DNA of 64,000 nt, from positions 62,001 through 126,000 of the forward strand of contig JAIUNK010000008.1 of assembly GCA_020161845.1 (NCBI GenBank), read 5' to 3'. Made by a program: the position numbers and the translations under genes. Positions 57,149-64,000 of the stretch are shown in pieces. The notes beneath the pieces are model-generated. The model saw only the letters and a list, made by a program, of their open reading frames with translations. It had not been told where the DNA came from and searched no databases. The stretch comes from Actinomycetota bacterium (lineage in GTDB: Bacteria; Actinomycetota; Actinomycetes; Actinomycetales; Dermatophilaceae). Each line of letters opens with the position of its first letter. The first letter of the stretch is position 1.

Positions 57149-58003
57149 ATGCATCGGCACTACAACGGCGTGAAGACCGCCGCTCTGTTCGGCGGCATCT
57201 GGGCCCTCCTGCTCGGCCTCGGGGCGCTGATCGGCGGTGGCCGGTTCGTGTGGCTCTTCGCGCTGGTGGGCGTGGCGATGACGGCGTACGGCTATTGGAA
57301 CAGCGACAAGATCGCCATCCGCGCGATGCGCGCCTACCCGGTGACCCCGCAGCAGCAGCCGACGATGTATCGGATCGTCGCCGAACTGTCCCAGCGGGCC
57401 GGCCAGCCCATGCCGCGGCTCTACGTCTCCCCGACCGAGGCGCCGAACGCCTTCGCGACCGGTCGCAACCCCAGCAACGCCGCGGTCTGCTGCACCGAGG
57501 GCATCCTGCGCCTGCTCGACGAGCGGGAACTGCGCGGTGTCCTCGGCCACGAGCTCATGCACGTCTACAACCGCGACATCCTCACCTCCTCCGTGGCGGC
57601 GGCGATCGCCGGGGTCATCACCTCCGTGGCGCAGATGGCGCTGTTCTTCGGCGGCGGCAGCGACGAGGACCGGCCCAACCCGATCGCGATGCTCGCGTTG
57701 GCCCTGCTCGCGCCGCTCGCGGCCTCAGTGATCCAGCTGGCCATCAGCCGCACCCGGGAGTACGACGCGGACGAGGACGGCGCAAAGCTCACCGGCGACC
57801 CGTTGGCGCTGGCCAGCGCGCTGCGCAAGCTGGAATCGGGCACCTCGCGGGCGCCGCTGCCGCCGCAGCAGGACCTCGTCAACGCCAGCCACCTGATGAT
57901 CGCCAACCCCTTTCGCGCCAAAGACGCCTCGGGCCTGTTCAGCACGCACCCGCCGATGGCGCAGCGGATCGACCGGTTGGAGAAGATGGCGGGCCGCCGC
58001 TGA
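57149..58003 (+). CDS. htpX: membrane zinc metalloprotease HtpX
   Basis: A 284-residue M48 protease for quality control of membrane proteins. Zinc motif HELMH is at 134-138 ([15 protein letters not shown]), with the third ligand Glu in [16 protein letters not shown]. Two N-terminal helices (about 14-50) and two central ones (about 148-168 and 183-203) anchor it. [32 protein letters not shown] and LMIANPFRA match M. tuberculosis HtpX (Rv0563), which also neighbours grcC1. The ATG at 57149 gives the usual N-terminus; ATG 57122 is an in-frame alternative with a better ribosome site. Confidence 0.95.
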   Translation: MHRHYNGVKTAALFGGIWALLLGLGALIGGGRFVWLFALVGVAMTAYGYWNSDKIAIRAMRAYPVTPQQQPTMYRIVAELSQRAGQPMPRLYVSPTEAPNAFATGRNPSNAAVCCTEGILRLLDERELRGVLGHELMHVYNRDILTSSVAAAIAGVITSVAQMALFFGGGSDEDRPNPIAMLALALLAPLAASVIQLAISRTREYDADEDGAKLTGDPLALASALRKLESGTSRAPLPPQQDLVNASHLMIANPFRAKDASGLFSTHPPMAQRIDRLEKMAGRR

Positions 58004-58027
58004 TCCGGTCGTGCCAGAGTTGGCCCC

Positions 58028-60544
58028 GTGTCCGCACTGACCCATGACGAGGCCCGGCAGCGGGCCCGATTGCTCACGATCACGGCGTACACCGTCGAAC
58101 TCGACCTGACCACCGCTCTCGCCGACGGCCCGGACGGGGAGACCTTCACCTCCAGAACCGTCGTCTCCTTCCGCTGCGCCGAGCCCGGCGCCAACACATT
58201 CATCGACCTCAAGGCCCATCGCGTCGACCGGATCCGACTCAACGGCGTCGACCTGGACCCGGAGAGCGTCGCGGCCGGACAGCTCCCGTTGCCGGGGTTG
58301 AGCGCCGAGAACGAGCTGGTCGTCGAGGCAGCGATGGCCTACCGCCGGGACGGGCAGGGGCTGCACCGCGCGGTGGACCCGGCGGACGGCCATCGCTACA
58401 TCTTCGGGCACCTGTTCCTCGACGCCGCCCCGCGCGTGTTCGCGTGCTTCGACCAGCCGGACCTCAAGGCGCCGTACGACGTGGCGGTCCGCGTCCCCCC
58501 AGACTGGGTGGTGATCGGCAACGGCGAGGCCACCCAGGGCCCCGACGGCTGGTGGCGGCTCGCGACGACCCCGCCCCTGTCGACGTACTTCGTCACCGTC
58601 TGTGCGGGGCCGTATGCGCGGGTGGGCGCGGAGCACCGGGGGATCCGCCTGGGCCTGTTCGCGCGGGCCTCACTGGCCGAGCAGCTCGCCGACCAGGGGC
58701 CCGAACTGCTGGCCGTGACGCGCGCCGGGCTGGACTATTACCAGGATCTGTTCGGCATCGACTACCCGTTCGGGGGCTACGACCAGGTCTTCGTCCCCGA
58801 GTTCAACGCCGGCGCGATGGAGAACCCGGGCTGCGTCGTGCTGCGCGATCAGATGATCTTCCGCGGCACCGTCGGCGAGGCCGAGCGGATGTCCCGCGCC
58901 AACACGGTGCTGCACGAGATGGCGCACATGTGGTTCGGCGACCTGGTGACGATGCGGTGGTGGGACGACCTGTGGCTGAACGAGTCGTTCGCGGAATACC
59001 TGGCGCATCGCAGTGCGACCGCCATCACCGAGCTCGGCTCGCCCTGGGCTGATTTCACGATCATGCGCAAGACCTGGGGGTACGCCGCGGAGCGCAGTCC
59101 CTCGACGCACCCCGTCGCGGGTCATCCGCCGGCCGACGCGGCGGCCGCGCTGCAGAACTTCGACGGCATCTCCTACGCCAAGGGCGCGGTGGTCCTGGGC
59201 CAGCTCGTGGCCTACCTGGGGGAGGCGGGATTCATCGCCGGGGTCCGGGCGCACCTGGCCGCGCACGCCTACGGCAATGCCGACCTGGCCGACTTCCTGG
59301 CCGCGATGGCGGCCGCGACGGGCCGCGACGTCGGCGCCTGGGCGCGGGCGTGGCTGCGGACCGCGGGCCTCGACGAGATCGTGGTCGACCTGCGCAGCGA
59401 CGGGACGGGGGTCGGCGGGGCGACCGTACGCCGTGGCCAGCCGGGCGGTCGCGAACCCGCCGACCGGCCGCACGCGGTGGCGGTGGCGGGATATCAGAAC
59501 GGCCGAGAACTGTGGCGCCGTTCGGTGCTGCTGGACGACGACGAGGTCGAGGTGCCCGACCTCGCCGGCGCGGCGGTGCCGGCGCTCGTCATCCCCGACC
59601 CGGGCTCGGCGACGTGGGCGACGATCCGGCTGTCCCCAGCCAGCCTCGCGGCGCTGCCGCGGGAATTGCCCCTGGTGGAGGACCCGGTCGCGCGGGCGGT
59701 GGTCTGGGCGGCCGTGCTCGACGGGGTCCGCGACGCCCGCATCGATCCGCGCGAGGTGATCGCGCTGGCCGAGGCGGCCCTGCCGGCCGAGACCGATCCC
59801 GGGCTGCTGCACGGCATCCTCACCACGGTGCTGCGGCCGATCGTGCGGGTCTATCTGACGCCGACGGACCGGGCGGTGGCGTTGCCCCGGTTGGCGGCGG
59901 TGGGCCGCGCCTTGACCGCCGGACATGCGCCGGGGGAGTCCGGCTACCTGGTCGGGGTCCGCGCCCGGGCCTGGTGGGAGACCGACATCGACTACCTGCG
60001 CGGCCTGCTGACCGGGGACACCGCGGTCGAGCCGCTCGCGGGGGACGCGGACCTGCGCTGGATGGCGGCGACGACGCTGGCCCAGCGGGGACTCCTCGAC
60101 CTCGCGACGCTGGATCGGCAGCACGATCAGGACCGCACGCTCGCCGGCAGCCTGGCCTATCTCACCGCGCGGGCGGCCCTGCCCGGCCGCGACGCCAAGG
60201 CCTGGGCCTGGCAGGAGCTCACCGCGCGCCCGGACCTGTCCAACTACGAACGCAACGCCCTCGCGACCGGCTTCTGGCTCACCGACGACCCGACGCCGCT
60301 GCGCGACTACGTGGCGCGCTACTTCACGGACATCCCGGCGCTGTCGGGTCACGTGGGCGAGGACGCGTTGGCCCGGATCGCCTGGCTCGCGTTCCCCTCG
60401 GTCGTGGTCGAGGAGGCCACCGCGCAGGCCGCGCGGCGCGCGCTCGACTCGGGTCGGCTCAGCGACGCCGTACGCCGGGAGATCGTCGACGGCCTCGCCA
60501 CCCTGGAACAGCCGCTGGCCTCGCGGGCGCGCTACTCCTGCTGA
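58028..60544 (+). CDS. pepN: aminopeptidase N (M1 metallopeptidase)
   Basis: An 838-residue M1 aminopeptidase, cytoplasmic, that trims N-terminal residues from peptides. Substrate-recognition motif GAMEN is at about 262-266 (EFNAGAMENPG), and the zinc motif HEMAHMWFGDLV begins at about 296 with the third ligand in NESFAEYL. The C-terminal ERAP1-like helical domain (about 520-838) is complete. Length is normal for the actinobacterial PepN. Start GTG, 25 bases after htpX. Confidence 0.96.
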   Translation: MSALTHDEARQRARLLTITAYTVELDLTTALADGPDGETFTSRTVVSFRCAEPGANTFIDLKAHRVDRIRLNGVDLDPESVAAGQLPLPGLSAENELVVEAAMAYRRDGQGLHRAVDPADGHRYIFGHLFLDAAPRVFACFDQPDLKAPYDVAVRVPPDWVVIGNGEATQGPDGWWRLATTPPLSTYFVTVCAGPYARVGAEHRGIRLGLFARASLAEQLADQGPELLAVTRAGLDYYQDLFGIDYPFGGYDQVFVPEFNAGAMENPGCVVLRDQMIFRGTVGEAERMSRANTVLHEMAHMWFGDLVTMRWWDDLWLNESFAEYLAHRSATAITELGSPWADFTIMRKTWGYAAERSPSTHPVAGHPPADAAAALQNFDGISYAKGAVVLGQLVAYLGEAGFIAGVRAHLAAHAYGNADLADFLAAMAAATGRDVGAWARAWLRTAGLDEIVVDLRSDGTGVGGATVRRGQPGGREPADRPHAVAVAGYQNGRELWRRSVLLDDDEVEVPDLAGAAVPALVIPDPGSATWATIRLSPASLAALPRELPLVEDPVARAVVWAAVLDGVRDARIDPREVIALAEAALPAETDPGLLHGILTTVLRPIVRVYLTPTDRAVALPRLAAVGRALTAGHAPGESGYLVGVRARAWWETDIDYLRGLLTGDTAVEPLAGDADLRWMAATTLAQRGLLDLATLDRQHDQDRTLAGSLAYLTARAALPGRDAKAWAWQELTARPDLSNYERNALATGFWLTDDPTPLRDYVARYFTDIPALSGHVGEDALARIAWLAFPSVVVEEATAQAARRALDSGRLSDAVRREIVDGLATLEQPLASRARYSC

Positions 60545-60611
60545 GGAACTCGTTTCTCGGTCGCGCCGGCTCCCGCGATGTCGGTCCGTGCTGGCATGCT
60601 GCGGCGGACAG

Positions 60612-60647
60612 GAGGGATACGAGGGATCCGAGGGATCCGAGGGAGAC
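60612..60647 (+). repeat. four 9-base purine-rich repeats before the DUF2786 gene
   Basis: GAGGGATAC, GAGGGATCC, GAGGGATCC and GAGGGAGAC are consecutive from 60612 to 60647. Each resembles a Shine-Dalgarno sequence, and the real ribosome site GGGGGAG follows immediately. If the upstream in-frame ATG at 60588 were used they would encode an EGSEGS-type repeat. Confidence 0.6.
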
Positions 60648-60656
60648 GGGGGAGCA

Positions 60657-62066
60657 ATGGGTCAGAACAACCGGCAACGGCGCGCGGCGAAGCAGAAGGA
60701 TCGGGTTCGGGCTCGAGCTGCCGCGACGGCTCGGGACCAGGCGGCGGGTCGGTCCAGAGCCGGTGCCGGGTCTTCGGATGGCGTCGGGCCGGGGCTTGCG
60801 GACGTGGTCCGGCTGAGGTCTCGCTGTGCCGCGCTCCTGGAGGAGGCGTGCGTCGCGCTCGCGGTGGGGCGCCGGGTCGACGCGGCGATGGCCGAGCTCG
60901 TGGAGCTGGGCACGACGCCGGAGAGCCTCGCGGTCGTCCGCGACGTCGTGGCCGGCCAGCTGAGCGGCCAGGTGCGGGCCGTCTGGGCGCGCGGGTGGCA
61001 GCCGCGGGACCTGCAGGAGTTCCTGGGGCGCAGCCAGGAGCGGCCCGAGCTGGAGCTGTTGGGCGACGTGATGGCGGCCGATCTGGCGACCTATCCCAGA
61101 TTGAGCGTGGACGACCGCTGGTTCGACCAGCTCACGGCCTACGGGGCCACGCTCTGGTGGCCGGCGTCGAGCTCCTTCCTGGCCGCACGTGCCGCGCGCG
61201 TCGGCAGCTGGCCCGTGGTGCTCGAGCTGGCCGTCCGGGTGCTGGCGGGGCTGCGGCGGTTGGGGCGGTTGGAGGCGTTCCTGCCGCCGCCGGGCACCGC
61301 GTCGTCGGCTCGGTCTCGGCCTCGGCCGGCACAGGTCGACGACAAGATGCTCTTCCGGGTCCGGCAGATGCTGGCCAAGGCGGAGTCGACGACCTTTGAG
61401 GCCGAGGCGGAGGCCTTTACGGCAGCGGCGCAGAAGCTGATGGCGCGTCACAGCATCGATCAGGCGATGCTGACGGCCGCCGACCCGGCTCAGCGATCCG
61501 GCGGACCGACCGGGCGCCGGGTGTGGCTCGCCACGCCCTATGTCAAGGAGAAGGTGCTCCTGTTGGGTGCCGTGGCCCGCGCCAATCGGGTGCAGACGGT
61601 GTGGAGTTCGGCGGACGACATGGTCACGCTGCTGGGCTACGACGTGGATCTGGAAGCGGTCGACACGCTGTTCACGTCGCTGCTGCTGCAGGCCACTCAG
61701 GCGATGCACGCCGAGGGCAAGCGGGTGACCCGGGGTGGGAGCTCGCGGACCCGGTCGTTCCGGGCGTCCTTCCTGGCGGCGTACGCGGTCCGGATCGGTG
61801 AGCGCCTCGCGGCGGCGGTGGACGCGGAGACGGAGGCCGCGGCCACGGACTATCGGACGTCCAGCGGCGCGGAGCTGGTCCCCGTGCTGTCGGCACGCAC
61901 GGAGGAGGTCGAGGACTACGCCGCCCAGGTCTTTCCGCACGTCGTGCACAAGCCGGTGAGCATGGGCCGCGACCGTGAGGGCTGGGCGAAGGGTCGTCAG
62001 GCCGCCGACCAGGCCCAGCTGCGCTGGGGCGAGGCCCTGTCAGGCAGGCACGTTGACGACCGATAG
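60657..62066 (+). CDS. DUF2786-containing protein
   Basis: A 469-residue protein. The N-terminus is basic (NNRQRRAAKQKDRVRARAAA). Residues about 225-265 contain the DUF2786 signature: DKMLFRVRQMLAKAESTTFEAEAEAFTAAAQKLMARHSID (in order), followed by a conserved region (KEKVLLLGAVARANRVQTVW, LGYDVDLEAVDTLFTSLLLQ, SFRASFLAAYAVRIGERL). Function of the family is unknown; a role in stress or phage-related contexts has not been established to my knowledge. ATG 60657 has GGGGGAG six bases upstream and is preferred to the ATG at 60588. Confidence 0.8.
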   Translation: MGQNNRQRRAAKQKDRVRARAAATARDQAAGRSRAGAGSSDGVGPGLADVVRLRSRCAALLEEACVALAVGRRVDAAMAELVELGTTPESLAVVRDVVAGQLSGQVRAVWARGWQPRDLQEFLGRSQERPELELLGDVMAADLATYPRLSVDDRWFDQLTAYGATLWWPASSSFLAARAARVGSWPVVLELAVRVLAGLRRLGRLEAFLPPPGTASSARSRPRPAQVDDKMLFRVRQMLAKAESTTFEAEAEAFTAAAQKLMARHSIDQAMLTAADPAQRSGGPTGRRVWLATPYVKEKVLLLGAVARANRVQTVWSSADDMVTLLGYDVDLEAVDTLFTSLLLQATQAMHAEGKRVTRGGSSRTRSFRASFLAAYAVRIGERLAAAVDAETEAAATDYRTSSGAELVPVLSARTEEVEDYAAQVFPHVVHKPVSMGRDREGWAKGRQAADQAQLRWGEALSGRHVDDR

Positions 62067-62081
62067 GCTCGTGAGTACATT
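62053..62081 (+). promoter_or_regulatory. promoter and probable operator of the toxin-antitoxin pair
   Basis: TTGACG (62053-62058) is 17 bases from TACATT (62076-62081), a good housekeeping-type promoter inside the last codons of the DUF2786 gene. GTACATTGTAC (two GTAC palindromes around ATT, 62075-62085) overlaps the -10, a suitable site for autorepression by the antitoxin. Confidence 0.6.
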
Positions 62082-62113
62082 GTACATACGTAACGACAGA
62101 AGGCGACGATGTC

Positions 62114-62413
62114 ATGGCCTCACGTATCGCAGCCACACAGAAGACTGAGCGCATCAACCTGCGTGCCACGCAGCGACAAGAGGCCCTGCTCCGGCAGGCC
62201 GCTGAAGCCGCCGACACGTCGATGAGCGACTTCATCCTGAGCAGTGCCGTCGTCCAAGCCGAGCGCGTTCTTGCTGACCGGCGGTGGTTCGTGGCCACGC
62301 AAGAGCAGTACGACGAGTTCGTGCGTCTTCTGGATGCGCCGATGGAGACGCCGAAGCTAGCTGCGCTCTTCGCCGAGGAATCGCCGTTCGGCAAGCCGTT
62401 CCCGCTCGAATGA
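62114..62413 (+). CDS. DUF1778 (ribbon-helix-helix) antitoxin, TacA-like
   Basis: A 99-residue antitoxin. The N-terminal ribbon-helix-helix (KTERINLRATQRQEALLRQAAEAADTSMSDFILSSAV, about 10-46, two blocks) binds DNA; the C-terminal tail (FVRLLDAPMETPKLAALFAEESPFGKP) is the typical toxin-neutralising segment of DUF1778 proteins. It overlaps the toxin start (ATGATG) by four bases. Base composition is clearly lower in GC than the neighbours and third positions are less biased, which points to acquisition. It probably represses its own promoter together with the toxin. Confidence 0.9.
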   Translation: MASRIAATQKTERINLRATQRQEALLRQAAEAADTSMSDFILSSAVVQAERVLADRRWFVATQEQYDEFVRLLDAPMETPKLAALFAEESPFGKPFPLE

Positions 62414-62922
62414 TGTCGACGAGCACGCTTAGCCGGCCACGTAAGCTGCGGAAAGACGATGGGAAATCCCTGTCGTCCTTCCGCAGTGGCGTTGCTGAGC
62501 TGGACGAGTGGTTCCAGGACTACGCCTGGGAGAGTCAGCAGGCCCATAATGCGATTACCTACATCACGACGCTCGATGAAGGCGTCGTCGTCGGGTGCTA
62601 CGCGCTCTCTTCGGCCGGCATCAGTCGGAACCATGCGCCGGCGAAGTTCGCTATAGGTAGGCCACGCGATATTCCCTGCATCCTTCTGGCGCGGCTGGCC
62701 GTGGATCAGCGATATCAGGGACGACACGTGGGTCGTCATCTCGTACGCGACGCGATCAGCCGGGCCGTCACGGCGAGCGATTCCATCGGGGCGGCCTGCT
62801 TGCTCATCCATGCTCGCGACGAGGACGCGAAAGCCTTCTATCTTCGGCAGGCGGACTTCCAGCAGTCGCCCATCAACGCCTTGCACCTTGTGCTGCCGAT
62901 GAAGGTTGCTCGGCAGCTTTAG
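62410..62922 (+). CDS. GNAT-type toxin, TacT/AtaT-like tRNA acetyltransferase
   Basis: A 170-residue GNAT toxin. Known relatives acetylate the amino group of aminoacyl-tRNAs and so stop translation. The acetyl-CoA motif is ARLAVDQRYQGRHVGRHLV (about 97-115); FRSGVAELDEWFQDYAWESQ at the start and HARDEDAKAFYLRQADF (catalytic-type Tyr) near the end are typical of this toxin group. Starts at ATG 62410 or 62413, coupled to the antitoxin. Low GC like its partner. A good intrinsic terminator lies 49 bases downstream. Confidence 0.9.
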   Translation: MMSTSTLSRPRKLRKDDGKSLSSFRSGVAELDEWFQDYAWESQQAHNAITYITTLDEGVVVGCYALSSAGISRNHAPAKFAIGRPRDIPCILLARLAVDQRYQGRHVGRHLVRDAISRAVTASDSIGAACLLIHARDEDAKAFYLRQADFQQSPINALHLVLPMKVARQL

Positions 62923-62970
62923 CGAGGTTGAACCGATCAACCCAATCTCCGGGCCCGCGCGTCGTAATCT

Positions 62971-63010
62971 CGACGCCGGCCGATCAGACCGGCGTCGCCA
63001 GGCGCTTTTT
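62971..63010 (+). terminator. intrinsic terminator after the toxin-antitoxin operon
   Basis: A perfect 9-bp stem, CGACGCCGG (62971-62979) with CCGGCGTCG (62989-62997), and a 9-base loop is followed by a run of five T at 63006-63010. The T-run is eight bases from the stem, so it is not perfectly canonical, but it is the best such structure in the window. Confidence 0.6.
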
Positions 63011-63023
63011 CGCCCGGCCTGCC

Positions 63024-63173
63024 TCACCCGAAGTGCCTCACCAGAGCCGGGTCGTCACGTCGGGCGGGGCACCCGCGGACGAGCCTCGCCTCGCGGGTCT
63101 CGCGCAGGTCGCGAAGAGTCAAGGCATCGACGAGAAGCGAGCTGTCGATGACGACGGGTTCAGCGGCCGTCAC
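63024..63173 (-). pseudogene. remnant of a PIN-domain (VapC-like) toxin
   Basis: On the minus strand a GTG at 63173 opens a 49-codon frame starting VTAAEPVVIDSSLLVDALTL, which has the pattern of a PIN-domain N-terminus (first catalytic Asp in VVIDSS). After about 20 codons it loses resemblance and stops at 63024, far short of the usual about 130 residues. The GTG overlaps the end of an antitoxin-like frame by 14 bases, as in intact pairs. This looks like a decayed toxin gene; the call rests on a short match. Confidence 0.4.
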
Positions 63174-63318
63174 GGTCCGCCCGGATCAGGTCCACGCTCG
63201 ACATCAGGGCCGACTCGGACCGGAGGTCGACCCGCGCCAGGACGTCGGCCACATCGGGTGTCGCGGTCAGGTTGGCCAGGCGCGCCGCCTCAACGCTGTG
63301 TCGGTGCCTCAGGAGCTT
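63160..63318 (-). pseudogene. remnant of an antitoxin partner
   Basis: The minus-strand frame ending at 63160 reads RHRHSVEAARLANLTATPDV, then ADVLARVDLRSESALMSSVD and LIRADRDGR. Helical composition and an overlap with the PIN-like frame suggest the C-terminal half of a VapB/FitA-type antitoxin. There is no ATG or GTG before its middle, and the frame runs back into the asparaginase gene, so the 5' part is missing. Function is inferred only from the pairing with the PIN remnant. Confidence 0.35.
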
Positions 63319-64000
63319 CAGTGGGTGTCGAAGATCTCCTGGATGTGCGCCGAATCCGTTGTCTTAGTCAGCGCAAGCGCCAGCAGGATGCGCGCCTTCG
63401 GCGAGGTGAGGTCGTCCCCGGCGATCAGGCCCAGCGCGCTGTCGGGCACGGCCCCGTCGCGCGCCACGACCCCTTCGCCGACCCGGGACGTCCGGACGAC
63501 CGGCACCCCGGCGGCCGCGATCTGCGCCAACGCGTCCCGCAGGTCGAGCGGGATGTTGCCCCCGCCGTGCCCGACGTAGACCAGGCCACAGGCCCCGGAC
63601 GCGACGTAGGCCTGCAGGATCGACGCGGGCAGCCCGGCCCGCCCATAGACCGTCTCGACCGGTGGCAGGGATTCGGGCAGCCCGGCCAGGCCCACGGCGC
63701 TCGCGAAGCCGAATCGCCGCGCCGGCTGCTGGTAGTAGGTCACGCAGTGGTCGGTGACCTCCCCGATCGGGCCGTGTGCCGAGGCGAACGCATCGACGCG
63801 CGAGGTGTGCCGTTTGGCCAGGTCCCGGGCCGAGTGGATAGCCCCGCCAAGGACGACGAGGGTGCCGCGGCCGGTCGACTCGCTGCAGGCCGCGGTGCGT
63901 ACTGCAGCAAGCAGGTTCGCCGGGCCGTCCGCCCCGGGCGCGTCGGCCGGGCGCATCGCACCGACCAGCACCGCGGGCTTGGCGGACGGCAACACCAGGT
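63318..64000 (-). CDS. L-asparaginase (type II-like), C-terminal part
   Basis: The last about 227 residues of an asparaginase; the N-terminal part, with the first catalytic Thr, lies beyond the window end. Visible motifs are VLVGAMRPADAPGADGPANLL (second catalytic Thr/Lys region modified: the usual TGAMR reads VGAMR here), VVLGGAIHSARDLAKRHT, and in the smaller domain VYVGHGGGNIPLDLRDAL and VPVVRTSRVGEG. The protein hydrolyses asparagine to aspartate and ammonia. The replacement of Thr by Val in the TGAMR motif is worth noting, since that Thr is near the substrate. Confidence 0.8.
   Translation of the reverse strand, partial: LVLPSAKPAVLVGAMRPADAPGADGPANLLAAVRTAACSESTGRGTLVVLGGAIHSARDLAKRHTSRVDAFASAHGPIGEVTDHCVTYYQQPARRFGFASAVGLAGLPESLPPVETVYGRAGLPASILQAYVASGACGLVYVGHGGGNIPLDLRDALAQIAAAGVPVVRTSRVGEGVVARDGAVPDSALGLIAGDDLTSPKARILLALALTKTTDSAHIQEIFDTH

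Noticed and set aside
63148-63579. 143-codon plus-strand frame opposite the asparaginase end
   Set aside because: No domain; lies opposite conserved asparaginase motifs and the antitoxin remnant.

Overview
The window is GC-rich (around 70 percent by eye) actinobacterial chromosome. The evidence is a mycothiol S-conjugate amidase, a polyprenol-phosphomannose mannosyltransferase, a menaquinone pathway with a MenJ-type reductase, many GTG starts, and several blocks whose gene order I recall from Mycobacterium tuberculosis (greA/DUF4307/mca/Z-prenyltransferase, alr/tsaE/tsaB/rimI/tsaD, menG/menJ/grcC/htpX). A gene built from flagellar hook-associated domains suggests a lineage that is, or once was, flagellated. 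I cannot name the genus from sequence alone.

Layout. 1-5475: the tail of a Bax-inhibitor-1 protein, a small unknown, an SGNH hydrolase, a large FlgK/FliD hybrid protein and a secreted unknown. 5507-14629: msrA, a YczE-like membrane protein, greA, DUF4307, mca, a Z-prenyl diphosphate synthase, an MptB-like mannosyltransferase, phoH2 and a lytic-transglycosylase-like protein (oxidative defence, transcription fidelity, thiol detoxification, envelope). 14883-25431: coaA, glmS, acpS, nnr, alr, an alpha/beta hydrolase and tsaE-tsaB-rimI-tsaD (cofactor and wall precursors, repair of NAD(P)HX, t6A-tRNA synthesis), much of it joined by 4-base stop/start overlaps.

25460-34702: a degenerate sugar-kinase-like protein, menD, a GH1 beta-glucosidase, a GNAT gene with an apparent frameshift, a 0.48 kb non-coding interval full of inverted repeats, menF, menG and menJ. 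34858-51976: a complete 14-gene nuoA-N operon for proton-pumping NADH dehydrogenase, followed by a polyprenyl diphosphate synthase that overlaps nuoN by 4 bases. Menaquinone ring synthesis, methylation, saturation, its probable side-chain synthase and the enzyme that reduces it are therefore grouped together. 52298-60544: a TetR regulator, rarD, korB-korA (2-oxoglutarate:ferredoxin oxidoreductase), htpX and pepN.

60657-64000: a DUF2786 protein, then a lower-GC DUF1778/GNAT toxin-antitoxin pair that looks horizontally acquired, remnants of what appears to be a second (PIN-type) toxin-antitoxin pair on the opposite strand, and the C-terminal part of an L-asparaginase running off the edge. I found no tRNA, rRNA, CRISPR array or transposase. 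The most unusual items are the FlgK/FliD hybrid, a mirrored array of 20-bp repeats at 30610-30834, a long inverted-repeat element between tsaE and tsaB, and three helically phased ACCGGT sites in front of mca.
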